Shown here piece by piece: positions 56,501 through 64,000 of a stretch of 64,000 nt of DNA. A program made the position numbers and the translations under genes. The stretch's first letter is position 1, and each line of letters starts with the position of its first letter. This stretch comes from Pedobacter chinensis (lineage in GTDB: Bacteria; Bacteroidota; Bacteroidia; Sphingobacteriales; Sphingobacteriaceae), in NCBI RefSeq assembly GCF_003339865.1, contig NZ_QPKV01000002.1:744001-808000 (forward strand), in the 5' to 3' direction. The notes beneath the pieces are model-generated. The model made no database searches, was not told where the DNA came from, and saw nothing but the letters and a program-made list of their open reading frames with translations.

Positions 56501-56979
56501 GCGCCAATTTTAATGTTTTTACAGTTTCTTATCGCTATCCCTTGTCGATATACAACGAGACCATTTGCAGAATTAGGTAATAGATTCCTAATATATAATC
56601 CGTAAATGGCCACATCGTTAACATTGAATAAGTCCAATCCAAAAAATCCATTTGGGAGAGTAAAAGATGTGACTAATTGAACACGGGCCGTACTTAATCC
56701 AAATACATTCCCAGGTTGTGTAGAAGCATCTATTGTTAGATTTGATGAAACCGCTGGCAACACACTTAAAAGCTTAATGGTGCGGCCCATTTCGGTTTGA
56801 TCAGGCAGATCGAAATAAATAAAATCTGGGCTACTAGTGCCATTTAAGGCCGATAAAAGTAACGCCTCTCTTAATGTTCCTGCACCTGAATCAGCATTGC
56901 TTCTTACCGTAAATACAGTACCATAGGTAGCGCAGACAATAAAAAAGAGTCCTAAAAAAGATAATAATTGTTTGATGAT
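53530..56979 (-). CDS. Secreted beta-helix/SprB-repeat protein with T9SS C-terminal domain
   Basis: From ATG 56790 the frame codes 1086 residues, but a clear signal peptide (SIIKQLLSFLGLFFIVCA) and the mature start (VFTVRSNADSGAGTLREAL) lie in frame upstream, 56979 to 56791, without ATG, GTG or TTG; the frame is closed by a stop at 56994. I therefore extend it to the ATC at 56979 as the likely coding limit. Parallel beta-helix repeats cover the first 400 residues. About seven SprB-like repeats of 75-80 residues follow (for example ITGIKVSGTMPFTYEWKDA). The C-terminus (IPTAFSPNDDGINDFW) is a type IX secretion gliding-motility-type domain. It is probably a surface adhesin. Confidence 0.85.
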   Translation of the reverse strand: MIKQLLSFLGLFFIVCATYGTVFTVRSNADSGAGTLREALLLSALNGTSSPDFIYFDLPDQTEMGRTIKLLSVLPAVSSNLTIDASTQPGNVFGLSTARVQLVTSFTLPNGFFGLDLFNVNDVAIYGLYIRNLLPNSANGLVVYRQGIAIRNCKNIKIGAAGKGNVISGFEDDLGLNINLAGGQIQYHSEDLSIKANFIGVEADGVTFSTIASIPLSLSYNNGQIDIGGTLQEGNFLPKGLSIYQINSENYTDPGSEMYTLPAVINIKNNIIGTDISGSKGTAGAIGLSISSMVPGGKNTIDIEDNVIFSEGYGIRIINSGRRINLKRNYIGTDRSLTKKLSLSVGIFLYYGDDVKIGGDSFADANFIANCKPVSIWPFSKAVVTKNSFFCTNDAYPMIFDTYGTRYITTIQILSVTTSSVAGKSTPNSVIELFYSDACGTCSPETYFGSTIADANGNWQYNGPIAGSVIASATFNGFTSEFTRTAIDVTNIKVVHTCNDKGSIIGAIPSGAANVKWFDEQNNVVGTDANLLNVPVGKYRLQAFNGDCDAITSYYEVKKSLVLNTTNLTVSNTSCGDLNGKIRGLSVTNNTNSPIIYSWKDAGGTEVSQTIDLNNVKAGSYTLTFKTSDNSCSDTYGPVNLINTIGPNINESAMTVNPSACQTNTGSIKDITVFGTGNINFKWKNEAGTVVGTSLLLINQPAGKYILELTDNSGCGAITSSVITIPETNGISLLDLGVAKPATCGNNNGAITGITVTGATYFEWFDSQNKLVATTSVPTLTNVPAGDYYVVASNQTCFKKSKIYTIHDLQNTTLYTTTQIESKNASCGLANGFIKLTFGTPLPVSYRWVNKKNGQTLGTNSSILNGMFEGIYQLYVADENNCEKLYSAYEVKRDQEITIDDESATISNAYCGLANGSITGIKVSGTMPFTYEWKDAVGKTVGNNLSIGNLKSGKYELSITDASSCLKKYSYTILDQSKAISAPSIEELKLCGPGTFVLSVNNPISANSYRLYDKISSMVPLDDQPSGKFTITVKEDITYYVSQYNGTCESPKKEVKIKLGLNGIEIPTAFSPNDDGINDFWVIKGAESYPIFNVKLFNRNGAKVFESPHYKNTFNGMVNGKPLAVGVYYYLININDGCSSISGSLTILR

Positions 56980-57298
56980 GGATAGATTACATTAATTAAT
57001 AGATTACACAAAAATAAAAAATCAAATGGCATAACAAATTAATTTATCTTAAAAAGGATTCCTTGTTTACCATTCAAAGCTTCATTTCTTAAGCTGGGCA
57101 ATAAACATTAAAACCTTTTATGTCCTTAGTTCCCTCAAAACTTACGTTGATATTTATTATAGCATTTCAATTCTGAAATAGCCCCTCCCCATTGCACTCC
57201 CATCCCAGTTCCATCCCATGATGATTGCATTTTATTGCATGTTTCAAACTAAACATCTTAGAGCCTTTTACCCTCAACCTTTAAACTTTCCACCTTTC
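56980..57298. other. 319-bp A/T-rich intergenic region
   Basis: It lies between the end of mce and the beginning of the adhesin gene. It has C-rich patches (CCCCTCCCCATTGCACTCCC) but no gene, repeat or clear promoter that I can name. Confidence 0.4.
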
Positions 57299-57706
57299 TT
57301 AAACCCACTTAATTTCCTGGCAAAGCTCTATTAAAACGCCATTGGTATTTTTAGGATGAACAAAGCAAACCATTTTATTATCTGCTCCTTTTTTAGGCAC
57401 TTCATTGAGCAGCACAAAACCATTGGCTTTCAGCCGCTCCATTTCTTCCAGAATATCATCAACAGCAAAAGCAATATGGTGAATTCCTTCTCCTTTTTTC
57501 TCCAGAAACCTGGCAATGGCACTGTCATCCGAAGTGGCTTCCAAAAGTTCAACTTTATTTTCCCCGGTTCTGAAAAATGCGGTATTTACATGCTCTGATG
57601 CCACAATTTCAGTTTTATAACAGGATGTATTGAGCAAAAGTTCGTAAAGTGGAACAGACTTATTCAGGTTGTTTACAGCAATTCCGATATGTTCGATCTT
57701 GTTCAT
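57299..57706 (-). CDS. mce: Methylmalonyl-CoA epimerase
   Basis: 135 residues, VOC fold. It interconverts the (R) and (S) forms of methylmalonyl-CoA in the propionate/succinate pathway. Visible metal ligands and conserved blocks: HIGIAV (His6), then VELLEATSDDSAIARFLEKKGEGIHHIAF with its HH pair and the final GVLIELCQE (Glu). Length and order fit the family. It is monocistronic here, divergent from iscS. Confidence 0.93.
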   Translation of the reverse strand: MNKIEHIGIAVNNLNKSVPLYELLLNTSCYKTEIVASEHVNTAFFRTGENKVELLEATSDDSAIARFLEKKGEGIHHIAFAVDDILEEMERLKANGFVLLNEVPKKGADNKMVCFVHPKNTNGVLIELCQEIKWV

Positions 57707-57774
57707 CGTTTAAAAAGGTTGGTTGAATGTAAAAATGCGGGTTTTCTCTATAACCTCATAGCTATTATTTATAA

Positions 57775-57802
57775 TTGTTAGAAAACTTTTTTTGTATCTT
57801 TG
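57775..57802 (+). promoter_or_regulatory. Promoter of iscS
   Basis: TTG at 57775-57777, 17-nt spacer, TATCTTTG at 57795-57802, then a 23-bp leader to the ATG at 57826. This agrees with the Bacteroidota promoter consensus. Confidence 0.65.
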
Positions 57803-57825
57803 TAATCATAATTAACAGAATAGAA

Positions 57826-59037
57826 ATGAAACAGCCGATATATTTAGATAATAACGCAACAACACCCTTAGATCCAAGAGTGTTGGAAGCGATGCTACCT
57901 TACTTTACTGAGAAATTTGGAAATGCCGCAAGCCGTAATCACGCTTTTGGATGGGTGGCTGAAGAGGGAGTAGATTATGCTCGTGAGCAGGTAGCCAAAT
58001 TGATCGGCTGTACTGATAAAGAAATTATTTTTACATCTGGCGCAACTGAAGCTGATAACTTAGCGATTAAAGGTGTGTTTGAGATGTACAGAGAAAAAGG
58101 TAACCACATCATTACTGCGGTTACTGAACATAAAGCGGTATTGGATACCTGTAAACACCTTGAAAAAAATGGTGCCAGAGTAACTTATTTAGGCGTTAAA
58201 GAAGATGGTTTAATCGACTTAGCTGAATTAGAAGCTGCCATGACTCCTGAAACCATTTTAGTTTCGATTATGTATGGCAATAACGAAATCGGCGTGATCC
58301 AGCCAATTAGAGAAATTTCGGCCATAGCACATAAACATGGTGCTTTATTCATGACTGATGCTACCCAGGCCGTTGGTAAAATCCCGGTTGATGTGAATGC
58401 AGATGGAATCGACTTAATGGCTTTTTCAGCACACAAAATGTATGGTCCGAAAGGCGTTGGTGCACTTTATGTTCGCAGAAAAAATCCAAGGGTTAAAGTA
58501 ACTTCACAAATGGATGGCGGTGGCCATGAGCGTGGAATGCGTTCAGGCACATTGAACGTTCCGGGCATTGTTGGTTTGGGTAAAGCTTGTGAACTATGCC
58601 GTTTAGAAATGGACAGCGAAGCGAAACGTTTATCTGGCTTACGCGATCGTTTGGAATCGACTTTAAACAAAATGGAAGAAAGTTATGTTAATGGTAATAC
58701 AGAACATCGTTTACCGCACGTAGCAAACATCTCCTTTAAATATGTGGAGGGCGAAGGTTTAATGATGGCGATGAGTGATTTAGCTGTATCTTCAGGTTCA
58801 GCTTGTACTTCAGCATCTTTAGAACCATCATACGTATTGAAAAGCTTAGGTTTATCAGATGATTTAGCACACTCTTCAATCCGTTACGGTTTAGGAAGAT
58901 TTACCACTGAAGAAGATATTGACCATGCGATTGAAATTACTCAAAAAGCGGTTAATCACTTAAGAGAGCTTTCTCCGCTTTGGGAAATGTTTAAAGAAGG
59001 AATTGATTTGAGTAAAATTGAGTGGGCAGAACATTAA
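57826..59037 (+). CDS. iscS: Cysteine desulfurase IscS
   Basis: 403-residue PLP enzyme that takes sulfur from cysteine for iron-sulfur clusters and tRNA thiolation. A longer open frame from 57775 reads through the promoter, so ATG 57826 is the start. Lys204 in [10 protein letters not shown] binds PLP, and Cys327 in [10 protein letters not shown] is the persulfide carrier on the mobile loop. The N-terminal [11 protein letters not shown] is typical. It is followed by iscU and iscA, so it is the first gene of the iron-sulfur operon. Confidence 0.97.
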   Translation: MKQPIYLDNNATTPLDPRVLEAMLPYFTEKFGNAASRNHAFGWVAEEGVDYAREQVAKLIGCTDKEIIFTSGATEADNLAIKGVFEMYREKGNHIITAVTEHKAVLDTCKHLEKNGARVTYLGVKEDGLIDLAELEAAMTPETILVSIMYGNNEIGVIQPIREISAIAHKHGALFMTDATQAVGKIPVDVNADGIDLMAFSAHKMYGPKGVGALYVRRKNPRVKVTSQMDGGGHERGMRSGTLNVPGIVGLGKACELCRLEMDSEAKRLSGLRDRLESTLNKMEESYVNGNTEHRLPHVANISFKYVEGEGLMMAMSDLAVSSGSACTSASLEPSYVLKSLGLSDDLAHSSIRYGLGRFTTEEDIDHAIEITQKAVNHLRELSPLWEMFKEGIDLSKIEWAEH

Positions 59038-59247
59038 ATCAGCTTGGAGTTAGCAGTTAATAGTTTGGAGTACGCAAACCGGCAATTGAAAACTGATAAT
59101 TGAAAATTAATTAAAAAATTGCTCCGCAAGGAGATTAAAAAATAAGTCAGCAGTTAACAGTTTGGAGTACGCGAACTGGCAATTGAAAACTGATAATTGA
59201 AAATTAATTAAAAAATTGCTCCGCAAGGAGATTAAAAAGATAAAATC
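59038..59247 (+). repeat. 97-bp tandem duplication between iscS and iscU
   Basis: The segment from about 59048 to 59139 is repeated at about 59145-59237 (AGCAGTTAA at 59052 and 59149, 97 bp apart) with few changes. Each copy ends with GCTCCGCAAGGAGATTAAAAA, a small CTCC-GCAA-GGAG hairpin. The second copy places this AAGGAG 19 nt before the iscU start, so it may tune its translation or the transcript ends. Short-lived expansion or contraction is likely. Confidence 0.85.
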
Positions 59248-59661
59248 ATGGCATATTCAGAAAAAGTAATTGACCATTACAACAACCCACGTAACGTAGG
59301 TACATTAAATAAAGACAGCAAATTTGTAGGCACTGGTTTAGTTGGCGCACCTGAGTGTGGTGACGTGATGCGTTTGCAAATTGAAGTTGGAGAAGATAAC
59401 GTGATCACTGATGCTAAATTTAAAACATTTGGTTGTGGTTCGGCTATTGCATCTTCTTCATTGGCTACAGAATGGTTAAAAGGAAAAACAATTGATGAAG
59501 CTTTATCTATTGACAATATGGATATTGTTGAAGAACTGGCTTTACCTCCGGTAAAAATTCACTGCTCAGTGTTAGCAGAAGATGCAATTAAATCTGCCAT
59601 TAACGATTATCGCGTTAAAAATGGCCTAGAAGCAATTGTGTTAGAAAAATCACACCACTAA
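59248..59661 (+). CDS. iscU: Iron-sulfur cluster scaffold IscU
   Basis: 137 residues. The three cluster-binding cysteines are seen at Cys37 (GAPECGDVM), Cys63 (FGCGSAIASSS) and Cys106 (KIHCSVLAED), plus the conserved Asp39. IscU accepts sulfur from IscS and iron to build [2Fe-2S] clusters. It is encoded 210 bp after iscS across the tandem duplication. Confidence 0.96.
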   Translation: MAYSEKVIDHYNNPRNVGTLNKDSKFVGTGLVGAPECGDVMRLQIEVGEDNVITDAKFKTFGCGSAIASSSLATEWLKGKTIDEALSIDNMDIVEELALPPVKIHCSVLAEDAIKSAINDYRVKNGLEAIVLEKSHH

Positions 59662-59749
59662 ATAATAGCAGCAAGTATAAAAAATCAAGTATCGAGATTA
59701 AATTTCGACTTGATAAAATCTTGATACTTGATACTAAAATCTTGATACT

Positions 59750-60076
59750 ATGATTACAATAACTGATAAAGCAAAAGATAAAATTGAACACCTTATGCAG
59801 GATTCTGAAATGGGTGCTGATTACTTTTTACGCGTTTCTGTAAAAGGCGGTGGATGTTCAGGCTTATCTTATAACCTGGATTTCGACAACGAAGAAAAAG
59901 TTGGCGACCAGTTTTTTGAAGATAAAGGAATCAAAATTGCATTAGACATGAAATCGTTCCTTTACCTTGCTGGTACTGAATTAGATTTCACTGACGGATT
60001 AAACGGAAAAGGATTTAACTTCGTAAACCCTAACGCTAGCCGCACATGCGGTTGTGGCGAAAGTTTTTCAGTTTAA
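59750..60076 (+). CDS. iscA: IscA/HesB-family iron-sulfur assembly protein
   Basis: 108 residues. Conserved Cys36 in GGGCSGLSY and the C-terminal CGCG pair (Cys100 and Cys102) bind iron or a cluster. A-type carrier for delivery of [2Fe-2S] or [4Fe-4S] clusters. It ends the operon; HscA, HscB, ferredoxin and IscR are absent, as usual in this phylum. An 88-bp gap before it contains ATCTTGATACTTGATACTA-like inverted sequence. Confidence 0.94.
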   Translation: MITITDKAKDKIEHLMQDSEMGADYFLRVSVKGGGCSGLSYNLDFDNEEKVGDQFFEDKGIKIALDMKSFLYLAGTELDFTDGLNGKGFNFVNPNASRTCGCGESFSV

Positions 60077-60103
60077 TCGCATCAACTCATATAATAATAT
60101 AAG

Positions 60104-60130
60104 AAAGGCTTCAATTATGGAGTCTTTTTT
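60104..60130 (+). terminator. Terminator after iscA
   Basis: AAAGGCTTC (60104-60112) pairs with GGAGTCTTT (60119-60127), with two G-U pairs and a 6-nt loop, followed by more T residues. It is 28 bp after the iscA stop codon. Confidence 0.75.
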
Positions 60131-60138
60131 CGTTTCGT

Positions 60139-60188
60139 AGACTTACGAAGTTTCGTTAGGTTATAGCCCGGGGGAACTTCGTAAGTCT
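60139..60188. repeat. 14-bp perfect inverted repeat
   Basis: AGACTTACGAAGTT (60139-60152) and AACTTCGTAAGTCT (60175-60188), loop of 22 nt. It starts 9 bp after the iscA terminator. It resembles the dispersed AGACTTACGAAGTT/AACTTCGTAAGTCT palindromes seen in related genomes (memory-level). Confidence 0.6.
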
Positions 60189-60390
60189 GATTATGATTTA
60201 TTTCGATCATCATCAACGGAAAGAAAAGACATTTTAGTTTTGATAATTCTTTTTCCTGGAGATTTACATTTTAAATAAATGTTAAAATTCTCCCGCTGAT
60301 TTTCGCTGATTGCGCAGATTTAAATTTAGCAGATCATCTTAAGCCCGTCAAGCAGCCTTTTTTTGCAAAAGATTTGTTAGAAAGATCCTT

Positions 60391-60840
60391 ATCTGCATGA
60401 TCTGCGGGAACAAGAAAATTTACCATGACGTTTGATCCTCACTTAATGAATATTCAAAAAAACATTGACCTGAGTTCAATGTGCAATCCTTATCTGCGAA
60501 ATCTGCATGATCTGCGGGAACAAGAAAATTTACCATGACGTTTGAGCCTCACTTAATGAATATCCCAAAAAACATTAACCTGAGTTCAATGAACAATCCT
60601 CATCTGCGAAATCTGCATGATCTGCGGGAAAAAGAAAATTTACCATGACATTTGAGCCTCACTTAATGAATATCCCAAAGAACATTGACCTGAGTTCAAT
60701 GCGCAATCCTTATTTGCGAAATCTGCATGATCTGCGGGAAAAAGAAAATTTACCATGACATTTGAGCCTCACTTAATGAATATTCCAAAGAAACATTGGC
60801 CTGAGTTCAATCAGCAATCCTCATCTGCCAGAATTTAACT
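60391..60840. repeat. 110-bp tandem repeat, four copies
   Basis: TCTGCGGGAA occurs at 60401, 60511, 60621 and 60731, exactly 110 bp apart. Each unit reads ATCTGCATGATCTGCGGGAA, then a coding-like stretch and CTCACTTAATGAATATTCC. Copies differ at few positions, so the array is young or kept uniform. There is a half unit at the right end. Confidence 0.92.
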
Positions 60841-60957
60841 CTATCATTAAAAACTGATCATTCCAATCCCTTAAATTCTACCAGAGAAATATCAATTTGC
60901 ATTTTTAAACCAAAAAGCATTATAATTGTTAATTATAACGAACACCAAATAAGAGCG

Positions 60958-62874
60958 ATGCCATTAATTAACGAATTTTCAACCGTCCCTACCCTGTTGA
61001 GAAATGTTGTAAAAAACATTCATAAACCAGAAGAAACTTTTCTTATTCATAAGCAAGGTGCCGAGTGGACTGAAATTTCCTATGAAGATACCCTAAAAAG
61101 AGCCGATGCAGTTTCAGCATTCTTTCTCGAAAAAGGAATAAAAAAAGGAGATCGGTTAGGTTTAATGATCGAAAATTCACCTGAATATGTTTATTACGAC
61201 CAAGGCATTCAGCAAATTGGCGTGATCAACGTTTCCATTTACCCTACACTATCAGAGCAGGAGGTAGCCTATATTATTAATGATTCAGGTATAAAAGCAA
61301 TTCTTGTCGGAAACAATTTTCTTTACCGCAAAGTGCTTAAAGTTGCTTCAAACTGTAGGGAACTAAAATATATCATTCCTGCTTTTAAGGATTTTGAAAA
61401 AGTTACTGTTCCTGCAGATGTAAATGTGGAAATTATCGCGTTTTCTGATATTCTGGCGCTTAAACATCAGATCACTGCTGCTGAGAAAGCAGAAATAGAT
61501 CAGTGCAGAAGTTTGGTTTTACCTGGCGATGTTTCATCACTAATTTATACCTCAGGCACAACAGGAACACCAAAAGGCGTAATGCTTACCCATTATAACT
61601 TTGTGAAAAATGTGGAGGTTTGTTTACAACAGATTCCGGTAATCGATCAAACAGAAACATTCCTTTCATTTTTACCATTGTCACACGTATTTGAACGCAC
61701 TGCAACCTATCATGTTTGCTGTGCCCAGGGCTGTAAAATTGCCTTTGCACAGAGTTTAGAACTTCTGGCTAAAAACATGGGCGAAGTCCGTCCAACGGTA
61801 ATGAGTTGTGTACCCAGATTATTGGAACGAATTCACGATAAAGCCATAAAATCGGGTACAGCAGGTGGTGGAACAAAAGCTAAAATATTTACCTGGGCTT
61901 TGGAAACCGGAAATAAATTCCGGATTGCTAAAGAGACAGGTAAAAATCCAGGATTAATTTTATCTACAAAGAAAGGGATTGCAGAAAAACTGGTTTTCAG
62001 CAAAATCAAGGAGAAAACCGGTGGCCGGTTAAAATTCATGATCTCCGGTGGCGCTGCTTTACCCAAAAATGTTGGCGAGTTCTTTGGCGATTTAGGCATT
62101 AAAATACTGGAGGGCTTTGGTTTAACGGAAACTTCTCCGGTAATGTCCGTTACAGAATACCACAGACAGGTTTATGGAACGGTTGGCCGTGTTATTCCTG
62201 GCATTGAAGTGGGGATTCAGGATGTGGAAACCAAGGAAATGATTAACATTCAAACTCATGACACATTTAATGAAGATTTTGAATGTGAAGAAGGAGAAAT
62301 AATTGTTCGGGGACATTGCGTGATGAAGGGCTACTTTAATAAGCCAGCAGAAACGGCTGAAGCCATTGATAAGGATATGTGGTTTCATACCGGAGATATC
62401 GGCCGTTTTTACAAAGGTAATCTTCAAATTACTGATCGTCTGAAAAACATGATCGTTAATGCCTATGGTAAAAATGTTTACCCTACACCTGTAGAAAATA
62501 TTTATTTAAAAAGCCCTAAAATTGATCAGTTATTTTTAATTGGCGATAAACGTGAATTCATTACGGCCATTATTATTCCAAACAGAGAAACTTTAGAAGA
62601 AACATTCAAACTTAAACCATCGTTCTTTGAAGAAGCAGATCCGTTTATTCGCGACAAAGAAATTGTCGATTGGCTAGAACAAGACATCAGGAAAATTTCC
62701 AATGAACTGGCTAAGTTCGAAAGAATCAAAAACTTCAAAATTAAGCGAAATCCTTTCAGTATTGATGAAGGAGAAATTACCCCTACACTAAAGGTTAAAC
62801 GCCGGATTGTTGAAAAGAAATATATCAATGCAATTAATGAGATGTATGAGGAAGGTGTAGAGGCTGAATCTTAA
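60958..62874 (+). CDS. fadD: Long-chain fatty acid CoA ligase (acyl-CoA synthetase)
   Basis: 638 residues of the ANL superfamily. AMP-binding P-loop SLIYTSGTTGTPKGVML at about 192-208, the linker/adenylation block GFGLTETSP and the domain boundary YGKNVYPTPVENIY. It makes acyl-CoA from free fatty acid, ATP and CoA, feeding beta-oxidation or lipid synthesis. The length and the RTCVPRLLERIHDK-like segment match the bacterial long-chain branch; exact chain length is not known. It appears monocistronic. Confidence 0.93.
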   Translation: MPLINEFSTVPTLLRNVVKNIHKPEETFLIHKQGAEWTEISYEDTLKRADAVSAFFLEKGIKKGDRLGLMIENSPEYVYYDQGIQQIGVINVSIYPTLSEQEVAYIINDSGIKAILVGNNFLYRKVLKVASNCRELKYIIPAFKDFEKVTVPADVNVEIIAFSDILALKHQITAAEKAEIDQCRSLVLPGDVSSLIYTSGTTGTPKGVMLTHYNFVKNVEVCLQQIPVIDQTETFLSFLPLSHVFERTATYHVCCAQGCKIAFAQSLELLAKNMGEVRPTVMSCVPRLLERIHDKAIKSGTAGGGTKAKIFTWALETGNKFRIAKETGKNPGLILSTKKGIAEKLVFSKIKEKTGGRLKFMISGGAALPKNVGEFFGDLGIKILEGFGLTETSPVMSVTEYHRQVYGTVGRVIPGIEVGIQDVETKEMINIQTHDTFNEDFECEEGEIIVRGHCVMKGYFNKPAETAEAIDKDMWFHTGDIGRFYKGNLQITDRLKNMIVNAYGKNVYPTPVENIYLKSPKIDQLFLIGDKREFITAIIIPNRETLEETFKLKPSFFEEADPFIRDKEIVDWLEQDIRKISNELAKFERIKNFKIKRNPFSIDEGEITPTLKVKRRIVEKKYINAINEMYEEGVEAES

Positions 62875-62972
62875 TAAATCATATATTTTAAGGTCTCTAA
62901 CGATACCAGCGTTCATGACAGAGTTTTACAAATGCCAAATTGAAGTCTAATAAGATCAGTTTTTGAGGCATC

Positions 62973-63863
62973 CTAGGCATTAATTTCAAGCTTATATCCT
63001 TTGCCGCGTATAACAACAATTTTGATATTTGGATCAAATTCCAGTTTTTTTCTAAGTTTTGATATGAACATATCGAGACTGCGACCTACTATAACACCTT
63101 CATCTTCCCATATCTCTTTTTGTAGCCGATGTCGCTCTATAGCCTCGTTAGGAGATAACGCGAAAATGCGCAATACACGTGTTTCAGTTTTGGTCAGGTC
63201 TATTGTCTCTCCATTTATCATGAGCTTACGAGCCTCTGCGTCGAACGACAATGACCCCAAAGTGAACATACCTGTAGGCTGACTGGCAGGTAAGGTTTTC
63301 CGCAGCTTAACAGGTCTCATAAAAATAAATCCAACAAATGTTAAAAATGACAGAGCACCCAAGAAATATTCATTCTTTGCTGTAATTAAAGCCGTTGGTT
63401 TAAATTTAATATTAACCATGTAACATGCTATGGGCTGCCTTCTTCCTATGCAGGCAACAATATCATCTTTCTTATTTTTTGATATGGCATATCCATAAGC
63501 TACACTGGCATTGGCACAGTTCACTACGTTAACAACATAATCACTTGCAAGTGGATCTTTGGCTAACAACCGTTGAGTAGTATTTACCAGGAAGTCTGGT
63601 TGAAAAGTAAAAGCATTATCAAAACTGATCTGGTATTCATTTTCGGCAATTTTTTTTACCGGAAGTACCCGTGATACACTGTCGCCAGACTGTAGTAGTA
63701 TTTCATGTCCGATTTGGCGAAGTAAAACTTCCCTCCTGGCGATATCATAGTTGTCGCTGCCCGCCATACTGAAAGCTACGCAGATTAAAGAGATAAACAT
63801 CAGTAGCAGCAATCCGTATAAATATTTATGTTTCCCAAACAGGAGGTTTCTTCTAATAAACAT
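62973..63863 (-). CDS. Membrane-anchored winged-helix regulator with periplasmic domain
   Basis: 296 residues. Transmembrane helix at about 14-34 (LYGLLLLMFISLICVAFSM), a periplasmic part of about 130 residues with four cysteines, second transmembrane helix at about 165-182 (YFLGALSFLTFVGFIFM), and an OmpR-type winged helix at about 198-296 (GSLSFDAEARKLMINGETIDLTKTETRVLRIFALSPNEAIERHRL). It is thus a one-component, trans-membrane regulator with the DNA-binding domain at the C-terminus. The periplasmic domain presumably senses an envelope signal, ligand unknown. No cognate kinase or operon partner is seen. Confidence 0.88.
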   Translation of the reverse strand: MFIRRNLLFGKHKYLYGLLLLMFISLICVAFSMAGSDNYDIARREVLLRQIGHEILLQSGDSVSRVLPVKKIAENEYQISFDNAFTFQPDFLVNTTQRLLAKDPLASDYVVNVVNCANASVAYGYAISKNKKDDIVACIGRRQPIACYMVNIKFKPTALITAKNEYFLGALSFLTFVGFIFMRPVKLRKTLPASQPTGMFTLGSLSFDAEARKLMINGETIDLTKTETRVLRIFALSPNEAIERHRLQKEIWEDEGVIVGRSLDMFISKLRKKLEFDPNIKIVVIRGKGYKLEINA

Positions 63864-64000
63864 AATGTCAATATATTATTTACAAAGTTTACATTATTAT
63901 TTACAATCCTGGTTCTTTCGGGCGGAAGATATCAAAGTAATTTCGCTGAATCAGATTGCCAGGATATAAAAAATGCTTAATGTTTGCAAAAAAGTGAAAC

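Larger units (their letters stand above)
60077..60957. other. 881-bp intergenic region before the acyl-CoA synthetase
   Basis: Contains the terminator, the inverted repeat and the 110-bp array. The last 120 bases are A/T-rich with no clear promoter box. No gene is seen. Confidence 0.6.

Overview
The window reads as chromosomal DNA of a Bacteroidota bacterium, most likely Sphingobacteriaceae and close to Pedobacter. The genus is an inference from gene content and style. The supporting signs are a SusC/SusD utilisation locus with an ECF sigma/FecR pair, a type IX secretion (gliding-motility type) C-terminal domain, a periplasmic-propeller histidine kinase with a LytTR regulator, A/T-rich start regions with few Shine-Dalgarno sequences, and several promoters of the Bacteroidota TTTG-N17-23-TAnnTTTG type. 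No rRNA, tRNA, transposase, integrase, prophage or CRISPR array was recognised.

Layout. 0-6 kb: the 3' end of an ABC-F ATPase gene with a TetR gene; an HxlR regulator divergent from an SDR oxidoreductase; a 138-bp tandem repeat block; an exported alpha/beta hydrolase (epoxide-hydrolase type) and an Ohr peroxidase. 6.4-15.5 kb: two giant adjacent genes (about 1682 and 1330 codons), 23 bp apart and closed by a strong hairpin, that I cannot assign to any characterised family. They are the best candidate for an undescribed system. 16-24.3 kb: an accessory stretch of small stress or metabolic genes: Crp/Fnr regulator, a frameshifted and truncated hydrolase remnant, VOC and SRPBCC proteins, an exported serine hydrolase, an ArsR-SRPBCC-DoxX-YdeI cluster with a clear operator, and a second HxlR regulator divergent from two SDR genes. 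24.4-25.2 kb: a six-copy repeat array.

25.4-33 kb: two exported ferritin-like proteins divergent from a LytTR response regulator and its 1001-residue sensor kinase, then scpB, a very acidic 64-residue protein and a GNAT-like protein. 33.2-35.4 kb and 37.3-38.2 kb: two large non-coding repeat blocks on either side of an Lrp-EamA exporter operon that has a perfect inverted repeat in front of it. 38.4-47.8 kb, minus strand: sigma factor, FecR, SusC, SusD, SusE-like lipoprotein and GH76 alpha-1,6-mannanase, which together make a small locus for sensing, importing and cutting mannan-like glycans.

48-57.7 kb, minus strand: mostly housekeeping genes (XRE regulator, mpl, prmA, tpiA, GlmU-like nucleotidyltransferase, rpmE2, methylmalonyl-CoA epimerase) plus a large secreted beta-helix/SprB-like adhesin whose signal-peptide segment lacks a standard start codon. 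57.8-60.1 kb, plus strand: iscS-iscU-iscA. Then a 110-bp repeat array, a long-chain acyl-CoA synthetase and, on the minus strand, a membrane-anchored winged-helix regulator.

The non-coding part is unusually rich in repeats: at least six families, two of them built on the same CCCTCTC-loop-GAGAGGG palindrome. Most short reading frames in those blocks are by-products of the repeats.
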